A DNA stretch of 64,000 bases, from NCBI GenBank assembly GCA_028671895.1, contig JAPMAC010000207.1, positions 6,200,001 through 6,264,000 of the forward strand, in the 5' to 3' direction. Shown in pieces: positions 20,081 through 32,800 of this stretch; position 1 is the stretch's first letter; every line of letters starts with the position of its first letter. Source of the stretch: Oenanthe sinensis. Lineage: Eukaryota; Streptophyta; Magnoliopsida; Apiales; Apiaceae. The position numbers were made by a program, and so were the translations under genes. The notes below the pieces were generated by a model. It did no database searches and was not told the origin of the DNA. It worked only from the letters and a program-made list of their open reading frames with translations.

Positions 20081-21643
20081 TAAAGGGTTTCGAGGCACAA
20101 ACGCAGCGGAATAAACGCGAAAAATAAATCAAAATAGCGAAACCCTCCGCAGGATCCATGCGAAAATAAAAGATTTAATTCGGAGATAAAGAATAAATAC
20201 CTTTAGAAATTTTAACAGTTCATTAATGGAAGATTAATGGAGATCCAAAGCTTGTTTAATCACCACGTATCCCGCTCTCGCGATCTACGCTCTATGGTAT
20301 CCACACGAACACTTTTCATGAAGGATTGATGTGTACTAGCACCCGAAAACTGCTTCTCTCTCTCTCTCTCTCTCTCTCTATTTTCCTCTTTTCTCAAAAC
20401 GGCTAGGGTTTTAGTAAAAAATATGTCTCTTAAATTAAATCAACCCATAAAGAGATTATATAGAGAGAGGAATAAGTTTTCTAATTATAATCCAATTATA
20501 ATTAATATTAATTCAAAATTCTAAATTATTTAATTAAGTCTCACTTAATTAAATAATTATTAATTTTGGAATTAGTTTAAATAATTCATTTATTCTATTT
20601 ATATAATTATTTAAGTCGTAGTTAATTAATATCATAAATAAAATAAATTACTTATTTAATTTAAATTCACAATTTAAATTATTTCTCCTTCAAGCGTTCT
20701 TTGTGTGTGACCCTGTAGGTTATTATTACGTTGGCAACAATTTTAATATCTAATTAAAATTGTAAACAATGAGCGGCATCTAGTAATACATCATTGTTAC
20801 CTAAATAATAATAATAAATCGGTGATTCGATTAAGTCTTTTGTGAATAATATTCCATGTAATATAATCCCTTTAATCTTGATATTATAGATTAAACTCAA
20901 GGCATGTCTCGTGTCATCCTCTTCATAATTTAATCTTTATTTTCTTGATCGATGAGTAGACTATTAAAATCAAATCAACATTTGAGCACGGCCGTGCATT
21001 TCATAGTCTCACTCAAACAAGAGGTCAATAATATCACTCCTAAAATTAGGAGGATTAAATCCCATCTAGATCATTCATATTTCTCATAAGATTCATAATA
21101 TACCCAATGTCCACTTTTATCATCACCCGGTCAAAGGTAACTTTTAATGTAATCAAAGTATATTAATTCTCGTATAGAAATATAATGATTTCAGGTCTAA
21201 GGATCATTACACCATTATCACAGTGAGAATTACTTATGACACTTATTTAACATGTAGAATCTCACGGCGGGTCATTCCAGTGCCATGCATTGAGACATGC
21301 ACTTATGTTCTTGACTTTAGTATCACCATACTTATGACCAATGAGATGTGGTCATCTATCAAGAAACATACTAGTCTTTGTGCATTATTATTGTCCTTAA
21401 ATAATAATACTCGACTAGGGTATTTTAGGAATAAGATACTATTCATATAATCTCATTTTTAAGTCACATACTTAAAGATATATAATACGTATCAAAATTC
21501 CAAGGACATTTATTATGCTTTCAATTTATTATGCAGTAAATAAAACATAATAAATAAATAATAATCAATAAAACATAATCCTTAATAATAAATATTTTCA
21601 TTAAAATATAAAAAGTATTGTCTCTAGAGCACAATTACTAACA
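20081..21643 (-). mobile_element. 3' LTR of F
   Basis: A copy of 27288-28833 with the same order of features. The outer terminus is TA instead of TG. It contains a (CT)n run near 20355-20379 that is expanded relative to the other LTR. The inner end (plus strand ...ATTACTAACA) abuts the PPT. Confidence 0.9.
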
Positions 21644-21655
21644 ATCTCCCACTTG
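21644..21655 (-). promoter_or_regulatory. Polypurine tract of F
   Basis: The minus strand reads CAAGTGGGAGAT immediately before the 3' LTR start TGTTAGTAATTG; primer site for plus-strand synthesis. Confidence 0.85.
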
Positions 21656-24320
21656 CACTAGAGCCAATCACCCAAGTTTCCAATACTCGTGGAACTAGTG
21701 TGACTTTCGTGCTTCTGCTGCGACAAAGCCTTAGTAAGTGGGTCTGCAATATTATTATTAGTATGCACTTTACATATATGTATATCTCCTTGATTATTAA
21801 TCTCATTAATTAGGTGATATCTCCTAAGTACATGCCCAAACAGCCTCCTTGGCTGCTTCGCAAGCATCAATATACTCAGGCTCTATTGTAGAATCAACAA
21901 CTGTCTCTGCTGTGAACCATTCCAGCATACAATATCTCAATAAAAATAGATAAAACACAAAGCCAGACAGAAACATTAAATCATCATGTCTGTCTAGAAA
22001 CCAGCATCACTGAAACCTCTTACAACTAGCTTCACATCTCCATATAACAAGAATGAATCTTTAGTCCTCTTCAAGTACTTAAGAATATTCTTGACTTCCG
22101 TCCAGTGACCTTCACCTGGATTAGACCGGTATCTACTCGTCATGCTTAAAGCATACGAGACATCAGGACGAGTACATATCATTGCATACATTATAAAACC
22201 AATTGCTGACGCATATGAAACTTTACTCATGCGGTCCTTATCATCCAATGATTTAGGATAAATTTTATTTTGAGATCACTATCCCATGAGACATTGGGAC
22301 ATATCCATTTTAGCTTATTTGCATTCGAAATCGATGTAAAACTTTGTCAATGTATGTACTCTAACTTAGACCGATCAATCTCCTTGATCTATCTCTATAG
22401 ATCTTGATCCCTAATATATAGGTCGCATCGCCTAAGTCTTTCATTGAGAAATTATTTCTCAACCAAGTCTCCACAGTCTATAGAGAAGGAATGTCATTCC
22501 CTCTTAGTAATATATCATCAATATATAATACTAGGAATGCCACATGGCTCCCACTAAACTTCTTGTAAACACAAGTTTCTTCTTCATTCTGAATAAAGTC
22601 AAACTCTTTTTGACTATTTCATCAAAATGAATCTTCCATCTCCTCAATGCCTGCTTTAATCCATAAATGGATCGACGTAACTTACATACCTTTCCAGCAT
22701 CCTTTGGATCAACAAAACCCTCAGGGTATGTCATGTACACATCTATATCTTCTTCAAGGCTCTCATTTAAGAAAGCGGTTTTGACATCCATTTGCCAGAT
22801 TTTATAGTCATAGTAAGCAGCTATAGCAAGCAAAATCCTGATGGACTTGACCATAACCACTGGTGAAAAGGTCTCATCACAGTCAATACCATGAATTTTC
22901 TTGAAACCTTTTGTCACCAATCGTGCCTTATAGGTCTGTACATTACCATCCATGTCGGTCTTCTTCTTGAAAACCCACTTGCACCCTATAGGTTTTATCC
23001 CTTCAGGTGAATCAACCAAAGTCCATACTTGATTAGTATACATGGATTCCATCTCAGATTTAATGGCATCCAGCCATCTCTTAGAATCTGGAGTGTTTAT
23101 AGTGTCTATGTAGGCGAGAGACTCATCTTTTTCCACAAGCATCACATCACCATCTTGTGTCAAGAGAAATCCATAATATCTCTCGGGCTCATGGAAAATC
23201 CTACTAGACCTACAAATAACCTGTGTTTCTTGAGCAGTATTGGTTCAATGTTATCATGTGGGTCTCGAACTTCATCGAGATCTATTATCATCCCACTGTC
23301 TTTCTTAGAGAGCAACTCTCTCAAGGAACATAGCAATTCAAGCAACAAACACTTTGTTCTCGGAAGGATTATAGAAAGAATAACCCCTTGTTTCAGTTGG
23401 GTATCCCACAAAATTATATTTGTCTAATTTTGGTCCTAGCTTGTCAGAGATTAGACGTTTCACAAATGCTTCACATCCCTAAATTTTCATAAATGACCTG
23501 CTATGACGTTTCTTAGTCCATATCTCATAAGGAGTCTTTTGAACCATTTTAGTAGGAACACGGTTAAGTGTATGTGGAGCCGTTTCCAGGGTGCAACCGC
23601 AGAAACTAATTGGAAGATTCATTGATTCAACATTGATCGCACCATGTCCAACAAGGTGTGATCCCTCCTATCAAAAAAAACTTTTCTTTGATATTTTCTA
23701 CTTCATCTTTATAGTCTTTGAACTTTTCAAATGATTCGGATTAGTTCTTCAAAAGATACATATATCCGTATCTACTAAAATAATTAGTAAATTTTATGAA
23801 GTTAATAAAATCTACCTTTTGTCATCGTACACATATGACCACATACATCACTATGTATAAGTCATACCCGTTCAATGACCCCTTCACCATGTCCGGTAAA
23901 AGGAACTTTAGTCATTTTGCCAAATAAACCAAGATTCGCATCTTTTTGTATAATTCATAATCAAACTTATCCATGAATGCATTCTTATGTATTCTGGAAA
24001 TGCGTTTCTCATTAATATGGCCTCAAAAACAGTGCCAAAGGTAATATTTGATTTGAGTCACTTTAGAACATATAAATTGTTAATTAGTTGTGCAACATTA
24101 TAAGCCTCATCATCAAAATAGAATAAACAACTATTGTTATTTAATTAAAATGAAAAAGCCTTTCTTGTCCAAACAAGAAACTGAAATAATGTCTCTGCCA
24201 ATTGCAAGTACGTTATAACAATTATCAAGTTCTAAATTTTCTTTATAGGCTAAAAGTTAAGTAACGAGTTCCTCTAACCAGAGCAACTACTTTTACTCCA
24301 ATTCCAACCCGATACCTGAA
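21656..24320 (-). pseudogene. pol of element F, decayed
   Basis: Copia pol on the minus strand. The best piece is RT at 23163-22531 (210 codons) with W-V-F-K-K-K-T-D, K-A-R-L-V, Q-M-D-V-K-T-A-F-L-N and S-I-Y-G-L-K-Q-A. The active site is Y-I-D-D at about 22525-22514, in a shifted frame. RNase H pieces follow at 22248-21994 and 21870-21658. Upstream, 23411-23160 matches the integrase C-terminal region (V-G-Y-P, F-Y-N-P, D-L-D-E-V). A small protease remnant near 24300 joins directly to gag without the D-S/T-G active site, so an internal deletion removed it. Many stops; inactive. Confidence 0.8.
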
Positions 24321-25125
24321 GCTTAACCCTTATTGATCATCTTTTTCATATCTTCCAAATAAGCATGACAGTTTAATTTCCAGTCTCCCAATTTTCCACA
24401 GAAGCGACAATCGTCTTCTTTATCAACACCTCATTCAGACTTTAGAGTCTGCTTTAGGGATTGGACTTTGGTTTGACAATGGAACTAGATCAAATCTTCT
24501 CCTTGTCTTTCCATTTCCCTTTCCCTTTTGCATTCCCTATGTTTACCATTAATATAGTAGTAGTTCATGCATTTATCATATTGCTTTCAGCAGTTCTCAA
24601 CATGCTTAGCAACTCAATGGGTGTTTTACCAATCTTATTCATTTTATCGTTCATAACAAACTAAGAATAATATTTGTCCAAAGATTGTAAGATCAAATCT
24701 AACTAAGTCTCCAGACCAATCTGGAAACCTAAAATATCAAAGTTATTCATTATACCCTATAATCTTTAAAACATGTGGTGTAACCGGGTCTCACTCTCCC
24801 TACTTGTAAGTGTATAATGCCCTTTTATTTTCAAATATATCTTGTGCTCAATCGTCTCATAAGCATCTATATGCTCGTGTTGCTTCTTAAGCTCAGCACA
24901 CATATTTGCGAGCATGAGACATGAAACATCAGTCGCAACATCAATTTGCTTCCAATAAGAACTATGATTTGCACATGTTACTTTCTCAACTTTAAGAGTA
25001 GGGGAAGAGATTTGACTAACATCGTGGTGTCCGAGGACGATCCTCAAGCTCCTATGTCAGTCAATGAAATATATTCTCGTCAACTTGTCCTTCTCAAGAA
25101 CTGATCGCATAGAGAAGTTGTTTAT
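24321..25125 (-). pseudogene. gag of element F, decayed
   Basis: The minus-strand frame 25047-24766 contains C-L-M-L-A-N-M and E-L-K-K-Q, typical of the copia UBN2-type gag domain. Upstream residues R-S-V-L-E-K-D-K-L near 25110 mark the N-terminus. A zinc knuckle C-R-F-C-G-K-L-G-D-W-K-L-N-C lies at about 24410-24370, with the conserved histidine replaced by aspartate. Several stops. A hydrophobic plus-strand frame at 24461-24664 is antisense to this gene and is not counted. Confidence 0.7.
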
Positions 25126-27274
25126 GTTTATCATTTGATATCTACAATATTAAAGTGTATAAAATAAACTAGATTGCAAATTTAATATTAATTATGTTTA
25201 AGTGATTATGGTATATCACCATATACCTCCCACTATTTTTATCAAACTAATAGCCCTAACTATTAATTCGGAAAACATTTCTTTAAATCTTTCTAGTGAG
25301 CCAAGATCCATATTTCATCTATGTTTTAAGATGGCGTTGGCTAATACACTCAAAACATGACTATTTAGGTAGACAACATTTGTCGATTATATCAAATATA
25401 ACTCTTGGAAAGTTTGGTGGAACAACCCTTTGTATACATTTATCCAATAAATCTCACCAAACTCTATGCCTCTAAACCCAGAATCCTATTGTGATGATTT
25501 AGTTAAGTTAGACCCAATGTTTCAACAAACTATGTACACTTACTTATCACGTCTTCCCATGATTGATAAAAGCACCTTGCTTTGACAAATCAACTCCTTC
25601 TCAATCTAGATCTTGACGAGTATTAAACATTGGAAGGCATCCGATTAACTTAATATGTATTTAGGGATTTTTATTATTTATATGAACGATCATGATCCCA
25701 TCATAAAGAGATTCCCAATTTTTCCTTGATCAAATAATTCATTTCAATATTCGTCAATGGATTAATTTCCAGGTCGTCCGAGAAGTCACAAGTGGTCTCA
25801 CTTAAAACCCAACTTCCTTACGAATTAAACTAATAATTCGCTTTTGACAAAATCTCCCCATATCAGAAAAAGAAAATTCATATTTAATACCGTGTTTCAT
25901 AAACACAAGAATCTCATGATCGTTTGTTCAATTTTAAAATCTTGAATCGTTACAGATTTTATCTTTCTTAAGCAAACATGGCATGGGTGTCGTATCTAAT
26001 ACATACATGATTAATCAATATTAAGCATGCATCTCGATTATATCTATGCATACATACCAATATATGCAATCATATACATATATGTAATGTGCGTAAATTA
26101 AATGTGTTTGGTTATGGCCCCATCCTATGTGATCTTTCCAAGCTAATGGAAATATCAAGCTCAGTCTATGGTGGTTTTAAAAATACTATTTATCACATGT
26201 TTTCTTTCTTCATTGCTCCATCATCCCCCTTTGGATCGTCTCCTTGCTTGCAAGTCTTCATTGATAATTACATTGAATAATAAAAATAAAACTATTCTAA
26301 TGAAATTACAAGAAGAACTCGAGTTACATTCGAGATAATTAAATTACAATGAATAAACGACATGCAAGTCGTATTTAGAAACCAAAACCATAAATCAAAA
26401 CCACTATACTATGAGTTTTTAGGCCATAACCATCCACCATGCTATCACATAACATATATAATATATCTCAAATTATATAAACATATCATATAATCATATA
26501 TAACAAATTTCGAAATTTCAGAAAATTAAAAACAGATTTCTAGAGAAAATAAATCGTTGTTTTGAGGCCCTTAACGACGTCAAACGCCTTACAGACCCGT
26601 CGACGATAGATTAACTATCAGTTTTGTTCATTGGCCTAATTCCAGTCAGAAAACACATATCGTTTACAAAAATCGGATACGGCAATCTGATTTCACCAAA
26701 TCTAACGGTGTTTCTGAAATCGTATAATATACAATCCTCATAACAAGAACAAGAATATATCATATATACATACACAGTGATACATACAATCATCACATGA
26801 TTATACATCACATGAATATCATATATTCATAATATATACATACATATACTCAAAATTTTAGAAAATCAAATAATTTTCAGAAAATAATAAATCTCCGTTT
26901 TGGGGCCTGTAACGATATCTAATGACTTATAGACGCAGAGCTGAAAAAGTCAGTATTGCTAAGTGACCCTATTCCAATCAGAAAACACATATCATTTGCG
27001 AAAATCGGACAACGGACACAGATTTCAGAAAATCTACGGCAACCATTTCAGAATTCGTATCGAATACGATTCCCATAATAAGAACAAACATGTATCATAT
27101 ACATACATCAATACACACAATAATCACATGATTATACATCATATGAATATCATATATTCATAATATATAAAAATATATACATATTGTATCAATACAAAAT
27201 CATGATAGATCGCACACATGCTTACATATCGAAAACTATTAAGCACATAACCGAATTGAAACGTTTCGTAAGTA
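25126..27274 (-). other. Long 5' leader of element F
   Basis: About 2.1 kb between PBS and gag with no convincing frame, unusually long for copia. It includes a two-copy tandem duplication at about 26480-27172. Confidence 0.5.
26480..27172. repeat. Two-copy tandem duplication (~346 bp unit) in F leader
   Basis: CAGAAAACACATATCGTTT near 26647 recurs as CAGAAAACACATATCATTT near 26981. The flanking text matches on both sides: GTTTTGAGGCCC/GTTTTGGGGCCT upstream and ATCACATGATTATACATCA downstream. Copies have diverged by substitutions and small indels. Confidence 0.75.
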
Positions 27275-27286
27275 GCTCTGATGCCA
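27275..27286 (-). promoter_or_regulatory. Primer-binding site of F
   Basis: The minus strand reads TGGCATCAGAGC, one base different from the usual initiator-Met complement, one base beyond the LTR end. Confidence 0.8.
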
Positions 27287-27287
27287 T

Positions 27288-28833
27288 TGAAGGGTTTTGA
27301 GGCACAAACGCAGCGGAATAAACGCGAAAAATAAATCAAAATAGCGAAACCCTCCGCAGGATCCATTCGAAAACAAAAGATTTAATTCGGAGATAAAGAA
27401 TAAATACTTTTAGAAGCTTTAACAGTTCATTAATGGAAGATTAATGGATATCCAAACCTTGTTTAATCACCACGTATCCCGCTCTCGCGATCTACGCTCT
27501 ACGGTATCCACACGAACACTTTTCATGAAGGATTAATGTGTACTAGCACCCGAAAACTGCTTCTCTCTCTATCTTCCTCTTTTCTCAAAACGGCTAGGGT
27601 TTTAGTAAAAAATATGTCTCTTAAATTAAATCAGCCCATAAAGAGATTATATAGAGAGAAGAATAAGTTTTCTAATTATAATCCAATTATAATTAATATT
27701 AATCCAAAATTCTAAATTACTTAATTAAGTCTCACTTAATTAATTAATTATTAATTTTGGAATTAGTATAAATAATTTATTTATTCTATTTATATAATTA
27801 ATTAAGTCATAGTTAATTAATATCATAAATAAAATAAATTACTTATTTAATTTAAATTCACAATTTAAATTATTTCTCCTACAAGCGTTCTTTGTGTGTG
27901 ACCCTGTAGATTATTATTACGTTGGCAACAATTTTAATATCTAATTAAAATTGTAAACAATGAGCGGCATCTAGTAATACATCATTGTTACCCAAGTAAT
28001 AAAAATAAATCGGTGATTCGATTAAGCCTTTCGTGAATAATATTCCATGTAATATAATTCCTTTAATCTTGATATTATAGATTAAACTCAAGGCATGTCT
28101 CGTGTCATCCTCTTCATAATTTAATCTTTATTTTCTTGATCGATGAGTAGACTATTAAAATCAAATCAAAATTTGAGCACGACCGTGCATTTCATAGTCT
28201 CACTCAAACAAGAGGCCAATAATATCACTCCTAAAATTAAGAGAATTAAATCTCATCTAGATCATTCATATTTCTCATACGATTCATAATATACCCAATG
28301 TCCACTTTTATCATCACCCGGTCAAAGGTAACTTTTATTGTAATCAAAGTATATTAATTCTCATATAGAAATATAATGATTTCAGGTCTAAGGATCATTA
28401 CACCATTATCACAGTGAGAATTACTTATGACACTTATTTAACATGTAGAATCTCACGGCGGGTCATTCCAGTGCCATGCATTGAGACATGCACTTATGTT
28501 CTTGACTTTAGTATCACCATACTTATGACCAATGAGATGGGTCATCTATCAAGAAACATACTAGTCATTGTGCATTATTATTGTCCTTAAATAATAATAC
28601 TCGACTAGGGAATTTTAGGAATAAGATACTATTCATATAATCTCATTTTTAAGTCACATACTTAAAGATATATAATACGTATCAAAATTCCAAGGACATT
28701 TATTATGCTTTCAATTTATTACGCAGTAAATAAAACATAATAAATAAATAATAATCAATAAAACATAATCCTTAATAATAAATATTTTCCTTAAAATATA
28801 AAAAGTATTGTCTCTAGAGCACAATTACTAACA
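27288..28833 (-). mobile_element. 5' LTR of F
   Basis: On the minus strand it begins TGTTAGTAATTGTGC and ends ...AAAACCCTTCA. Followed on the right by the TSD TTTTC. Confidence 0.9.
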
Positions 28834-28838
28834 TTTTC

Positions 28839-29654
28839 TTGTTCAATCTTATCTTCATTTAATTTGTAGATAAAGCTATTCTGAGATGTACATATATCAT
28901 TGGCTCCTTTAAAACGCTTTATCTTTTTACTTGTCTTCTCCCAAGTTGCAGTAGTAGACTTGACAGACTAGATAGTAACGTGAAAATCATTCCTTGTATT
29001 TTCACTATCTAGTCTGCTACCTGAAACAAACTGTTAGCTTCACTAAAAGGTTATTGTCAACTTTTAGCTTCTCTTTGGTGACAGTATCTTTGGCTCCGTA
29101 TACTTTGCTGTCAAGGTTGATGGTCTTCTAAAATATGCTATCTTCCAAATCTACTGTCAACTATCCCCGCTAATTTTACTATAAACTATTCCCGCTAAAG
29201 TTGCTATCAGTAAAATTTGCTATCTTCAAATCTTCATTCTCCGCCATGTTTACTGTCAATGGAATAGTTGTTGTCAGTAATACTTGCTGTCTTTAAATCT
29301 TCATTCTCCATCAAGTTTACTGTCAATGGAATAGTTGTTGTCATTTGTTCCAATTGTGCTGTCACTTGAATGTGCTGTCATTGGCTTCAGTTGTAGAATG
29401 TTACTGCAAAGTCTTGACCCATGCTTCACCTGGACACTTTGTAAACCTTTACTTCATAGATCATGTTATTATATTTGTACAAGATAGTAACTATTGAGAC
29501 TTATTGTCACCTACTTGGCTTTTAAACATACTGTTACAAGTGACAACTAAACATACTGTCAATATACATATGACAGTACATTTTACTTAGTTAATTTCTA
29601 ATTAATCTAAGTAACTTATAGTTGATTATAATATTAACACCACAATCCCTAACA
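28839..29654 (-). mobile_element. 3' LTR of element E, proximal part (U3)
   Basis: The minus strand starts TGTTAGGGATTGTGG at 29654, as B's LTR does at 38340. The U3 is filled with GACAGT/ACTGTC words (about 29000-29580). It resumes the LTR broken at 20080 by F. Confidence 0.8.
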
Positions 29655-29666
29655 ATCTCCCCCAAT
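29655..29666 (-). promoter_or_regulatory. Polypurine tract of E
   Basis: The minus strand reads AAATTGGGGGAGAT directly before the LTR start. Confidence 0.8.
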
Positions 29667-29841
29667 TTGTTTTTATGTGAAATAAAGACAAATTCAAAGT
29701 AAATTGCAGATGCTAACTCAACTAACATGACTGAAGTGTTTGTATAAAAAAATATTCAGGAAAAATTACAGGTAAAAATTTATCTCAATTTAAGTTCCTC
29801 TAGACTGAACACTTCTTCAAATTTTAGTTTAAGATTCATCT

Positions 29842-32800
29842 TCATTTCTTTGCTGGAATCATTTTGTCATGAAGACCTTTAAGAGCTTTTAGAAACTTCT
29901 TTTCTTCATCTGTCCTGGCATGATCAGAGACACAATCTAAGACTAGATTTACCATCTGTCCTGGCTTTTGTAGATGAGAAAATCTGCTTCACTCTAAGTT
30001 TGTCTATAGATTCATCTTCTTCTTCCCTTAACTCAATGATTTCTCAAACAAATTTGCTTAGATCTCTTTCAAACTCTAGGAATGATCATGTAGTGAGTCT
30101 GAATATTCTTCTCAGATTTTCATTGTTGAGTACCCTAAAATTAGCAGGCTCCACTTCAATGTTGTCAATGATGATTCTCAAGGGTCTAAATAAGACTAGA
30201 GAAACAATGTTGGGTCTTCTTGAGAATTGATCATTCAGCTTGGCATCCTTCATGTCAATCTCATCCTCCTTTATCCTTTTAGTGATTTTGTTCACCTTTT
30301 TATTGGTAGCTTCAACTTCACTATCAAACTTCTTCCTCTTCTCCCTTTCTTATTTCCTCTTAGAGTCACAGATATCCAGTCCTCTGTTCTTCAAATCAAA
30401 TATCTCAGAATTTGTAATGTTGAGCAACTACTTCTTGATTAGTTCAATGATGTGGGGATCATTTTCAGCTAATCTTTTCAAATGATCAAAGGTGATCTCT
30501 TCAGAAGATCCACTTGTGTTGTAGAAGATCATTCTGTCAGGATTCCTGAGAATACATTGTTGAGTTTTCTCATACTCAACCTTCCTTTCAGATTTCTTCT
30601 TTTTCTTAGCTTGAATAATTCTCAGAACATTTGGAATGAAACTTTTCTCCGCAGGGCATGGATACTCTTCCAACTGCTTCACCAACTTTTCCAAGAGTTC
30701 CACATTTTTTCTTACAAGGAATTCATACTCTAGAACTCTTTGATTCCATCTTCATATGCGAACATCACCACATCTGAGTACACAATCGTCTTCTTCTGTA
30801 AAATCTATGGGGTGAGGTTTGAAAGAATCCATTAGGTCCAGAAATTTTCTAATCAGCATCCCTCCCAAGACTTGGGTTCTTATATATGTCCCATGAATGA
30901 TAAGTAGCATCTTCTTGATCAAGAAATATCCGAAATCTTTCATTTCATAGCTCATCTCTTCAATTTCTCCATTTGAGTAGAGAAGAATTATCTTACTTAG
31001 TGAGTTAACCTCAGCCATTCAACATTCACCTTGATTAAGGATTCTGCTTTGAATTGAGCCAGGTTGTTGATTGTACGCCTCTTGATATCCAGACAATCTT
31101 CATGAAGAACTTCAGTTATCAGCTTCCAACTCATTTTACTTAGATTCTTGCTTGAGTGTGGTTTTAGTCTCTCAGCCCTTGTCTTCTTGTATTTTTTAGA
31201 TAAATAAATTCTCTTTAACAATAATTTTTCCCTCACTTCTTTTGACAGTGACTTTGAAGTTACTGTCAATACAAGCTTGACAGCAGGTTCAGACTATTTG
31301 ACAACAACTTCCACCTTATGTCTCCTGATAGTATCATTTTTGTCATTTTCAAATCTAAGAACCATATGCTCCAACGCCTTCCCTTTAATTCCATCCTTAT
31401 ACTCCTTTTCATTATTCTTCTCATCCTCATCCACCTTATTTCCAGTTCCAGAGATCCCTGCATTATCAATATTGTTGTTGTTGGACTTAGAACTACCTGC
31501 ACCATCCTCAGCATTTTCATCATCATTATCACTATATCTTCTTTCCTGACTCTTCTTCACAGTCTTCTTTGACTTCACCTCCCCTAGCCTCCTTAATTCC
31601 TCAGCCAACACCCTTATCACTTCACTTCTCTCTTTTGTACTTGGAATTGATTAAAGTAATTGAAAGCCTCCTTTACAGATCAACATCTGCACAAACTAAT
31701 CCTGTCCAATTTCATTGACCTGTATTTTCCATCTGTTGAGCTGCTGAAGTTGATACAGAGAGGATTAAAAGTAATTTTAGGCAACTTTTCAACCATCATT
31801 CTCTGCAAAATTCTTTTCAGGTTTTCATTGAGCTTAGGACTTGTCTGTCTTGATTTTTAGCTTTATGGCTTCAATTACTGCAATCTCTTGTCTACTCAAG
31901 TAACCCATGCTAATATACCAACTGAAACCTCCTTCAGTCCTAACAGTGATCACCCATTTGTTGCTCTTAGAGACCATTACACCTGCTCCAACTATTGACT
32001 CTCTCATGTATTTAGAAAATTTCCTGGGATCCCTGTTGGAAGAGTTTCTTAGTGCATTGATCCTATCATTAAAGCTCGAATCTTGAAACACCATGATGTT
32101 CTCATTTTCATCCACCATTAGCAGATATGCTTCTTCATCATTTAAATCTTCCTTTTCTTCAACAATAAAGTCATCAACATCATCCTTGAATAGCTTCTCC
32201 TTTCCTTTACTAGCTGCATGAACAAGGGCCTTCACAACACCCACTCTGATCACAATACCTTTCTCTACCTTATTTCCTCGAAGCATTTCAGCCATCTCAG
32301 TAGCCACCTTGGATAGTAATGCCAATTGGCTCTGCTCCCCATGAGATGCAACTTGAGTCTCCTTATCACTCCTACTCACTTTCTTAGCCACTAACACTTC
32401 ATCATCATCAACCTTCTCCCCCTTAGTTAAGTTGGCAGCTGCAGGGATTGTGAATTGAGTCTTCATCTCCTTCAATTGAGCAAAGATGACCTGGAAACCA
32501 TCATTCATGCACCTTTGAAACTGCTCCACTTTAGCCACCAACTTTACTTGATTCCTTCCCACAGTTGCCACATGCTTAGACAGTTTAGAAACTTTCTTTG
32601 AAAGAGATTTCAACCTTCCATCAGCTTGTTTAGAACCAGGGGTTGTTGGGATTCTCACACACTCTTGTTTTTTATGGATAATCTCATCATCCCTCACCAT
32701 CTCACTCTCAAGGCCTATTTCCTTAAAAATTTGGGCTCCCACATTTTGCTTTTTCGTTTAGCCTTGTTCATGGCCCTCTCCTTTTGCCTGAGATTTTTTC

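Larger units (their letters stand above)
20081..28833 (-). mobile_element. Complete but decayed Ty1/copia element F
   Basis: Two LTRs (20081-21643 and 27288-28833) flank an internal region with PBS, gag and pol on the minus strand. The target-site duplication TTTTC is present on both sides (20076-20080 and 28834-28838). The target is the 3' LTR of E. The LTRs differ at about nine positions in their first 180 bases by eye, so F is clearly older than C. No third ORF is seen. Lineage unknown, but it is not of the Sirevirus type seen elsewhere in the window. Confidence 0.9.

Noticed and set aside
24461..24664. Hydrophobic plus-strand ORF as a membrane protein
   Set aside because: It is antisense to the zinc-knuckle region of F gag, and its hydrophobicity comes from the complement of the coding strand.
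28839..29654. Separate solo LTR right of F
   Set aside because: It completes the LTR broken at 20080 once F and one TSD copy are removed, so it belongs to element E.
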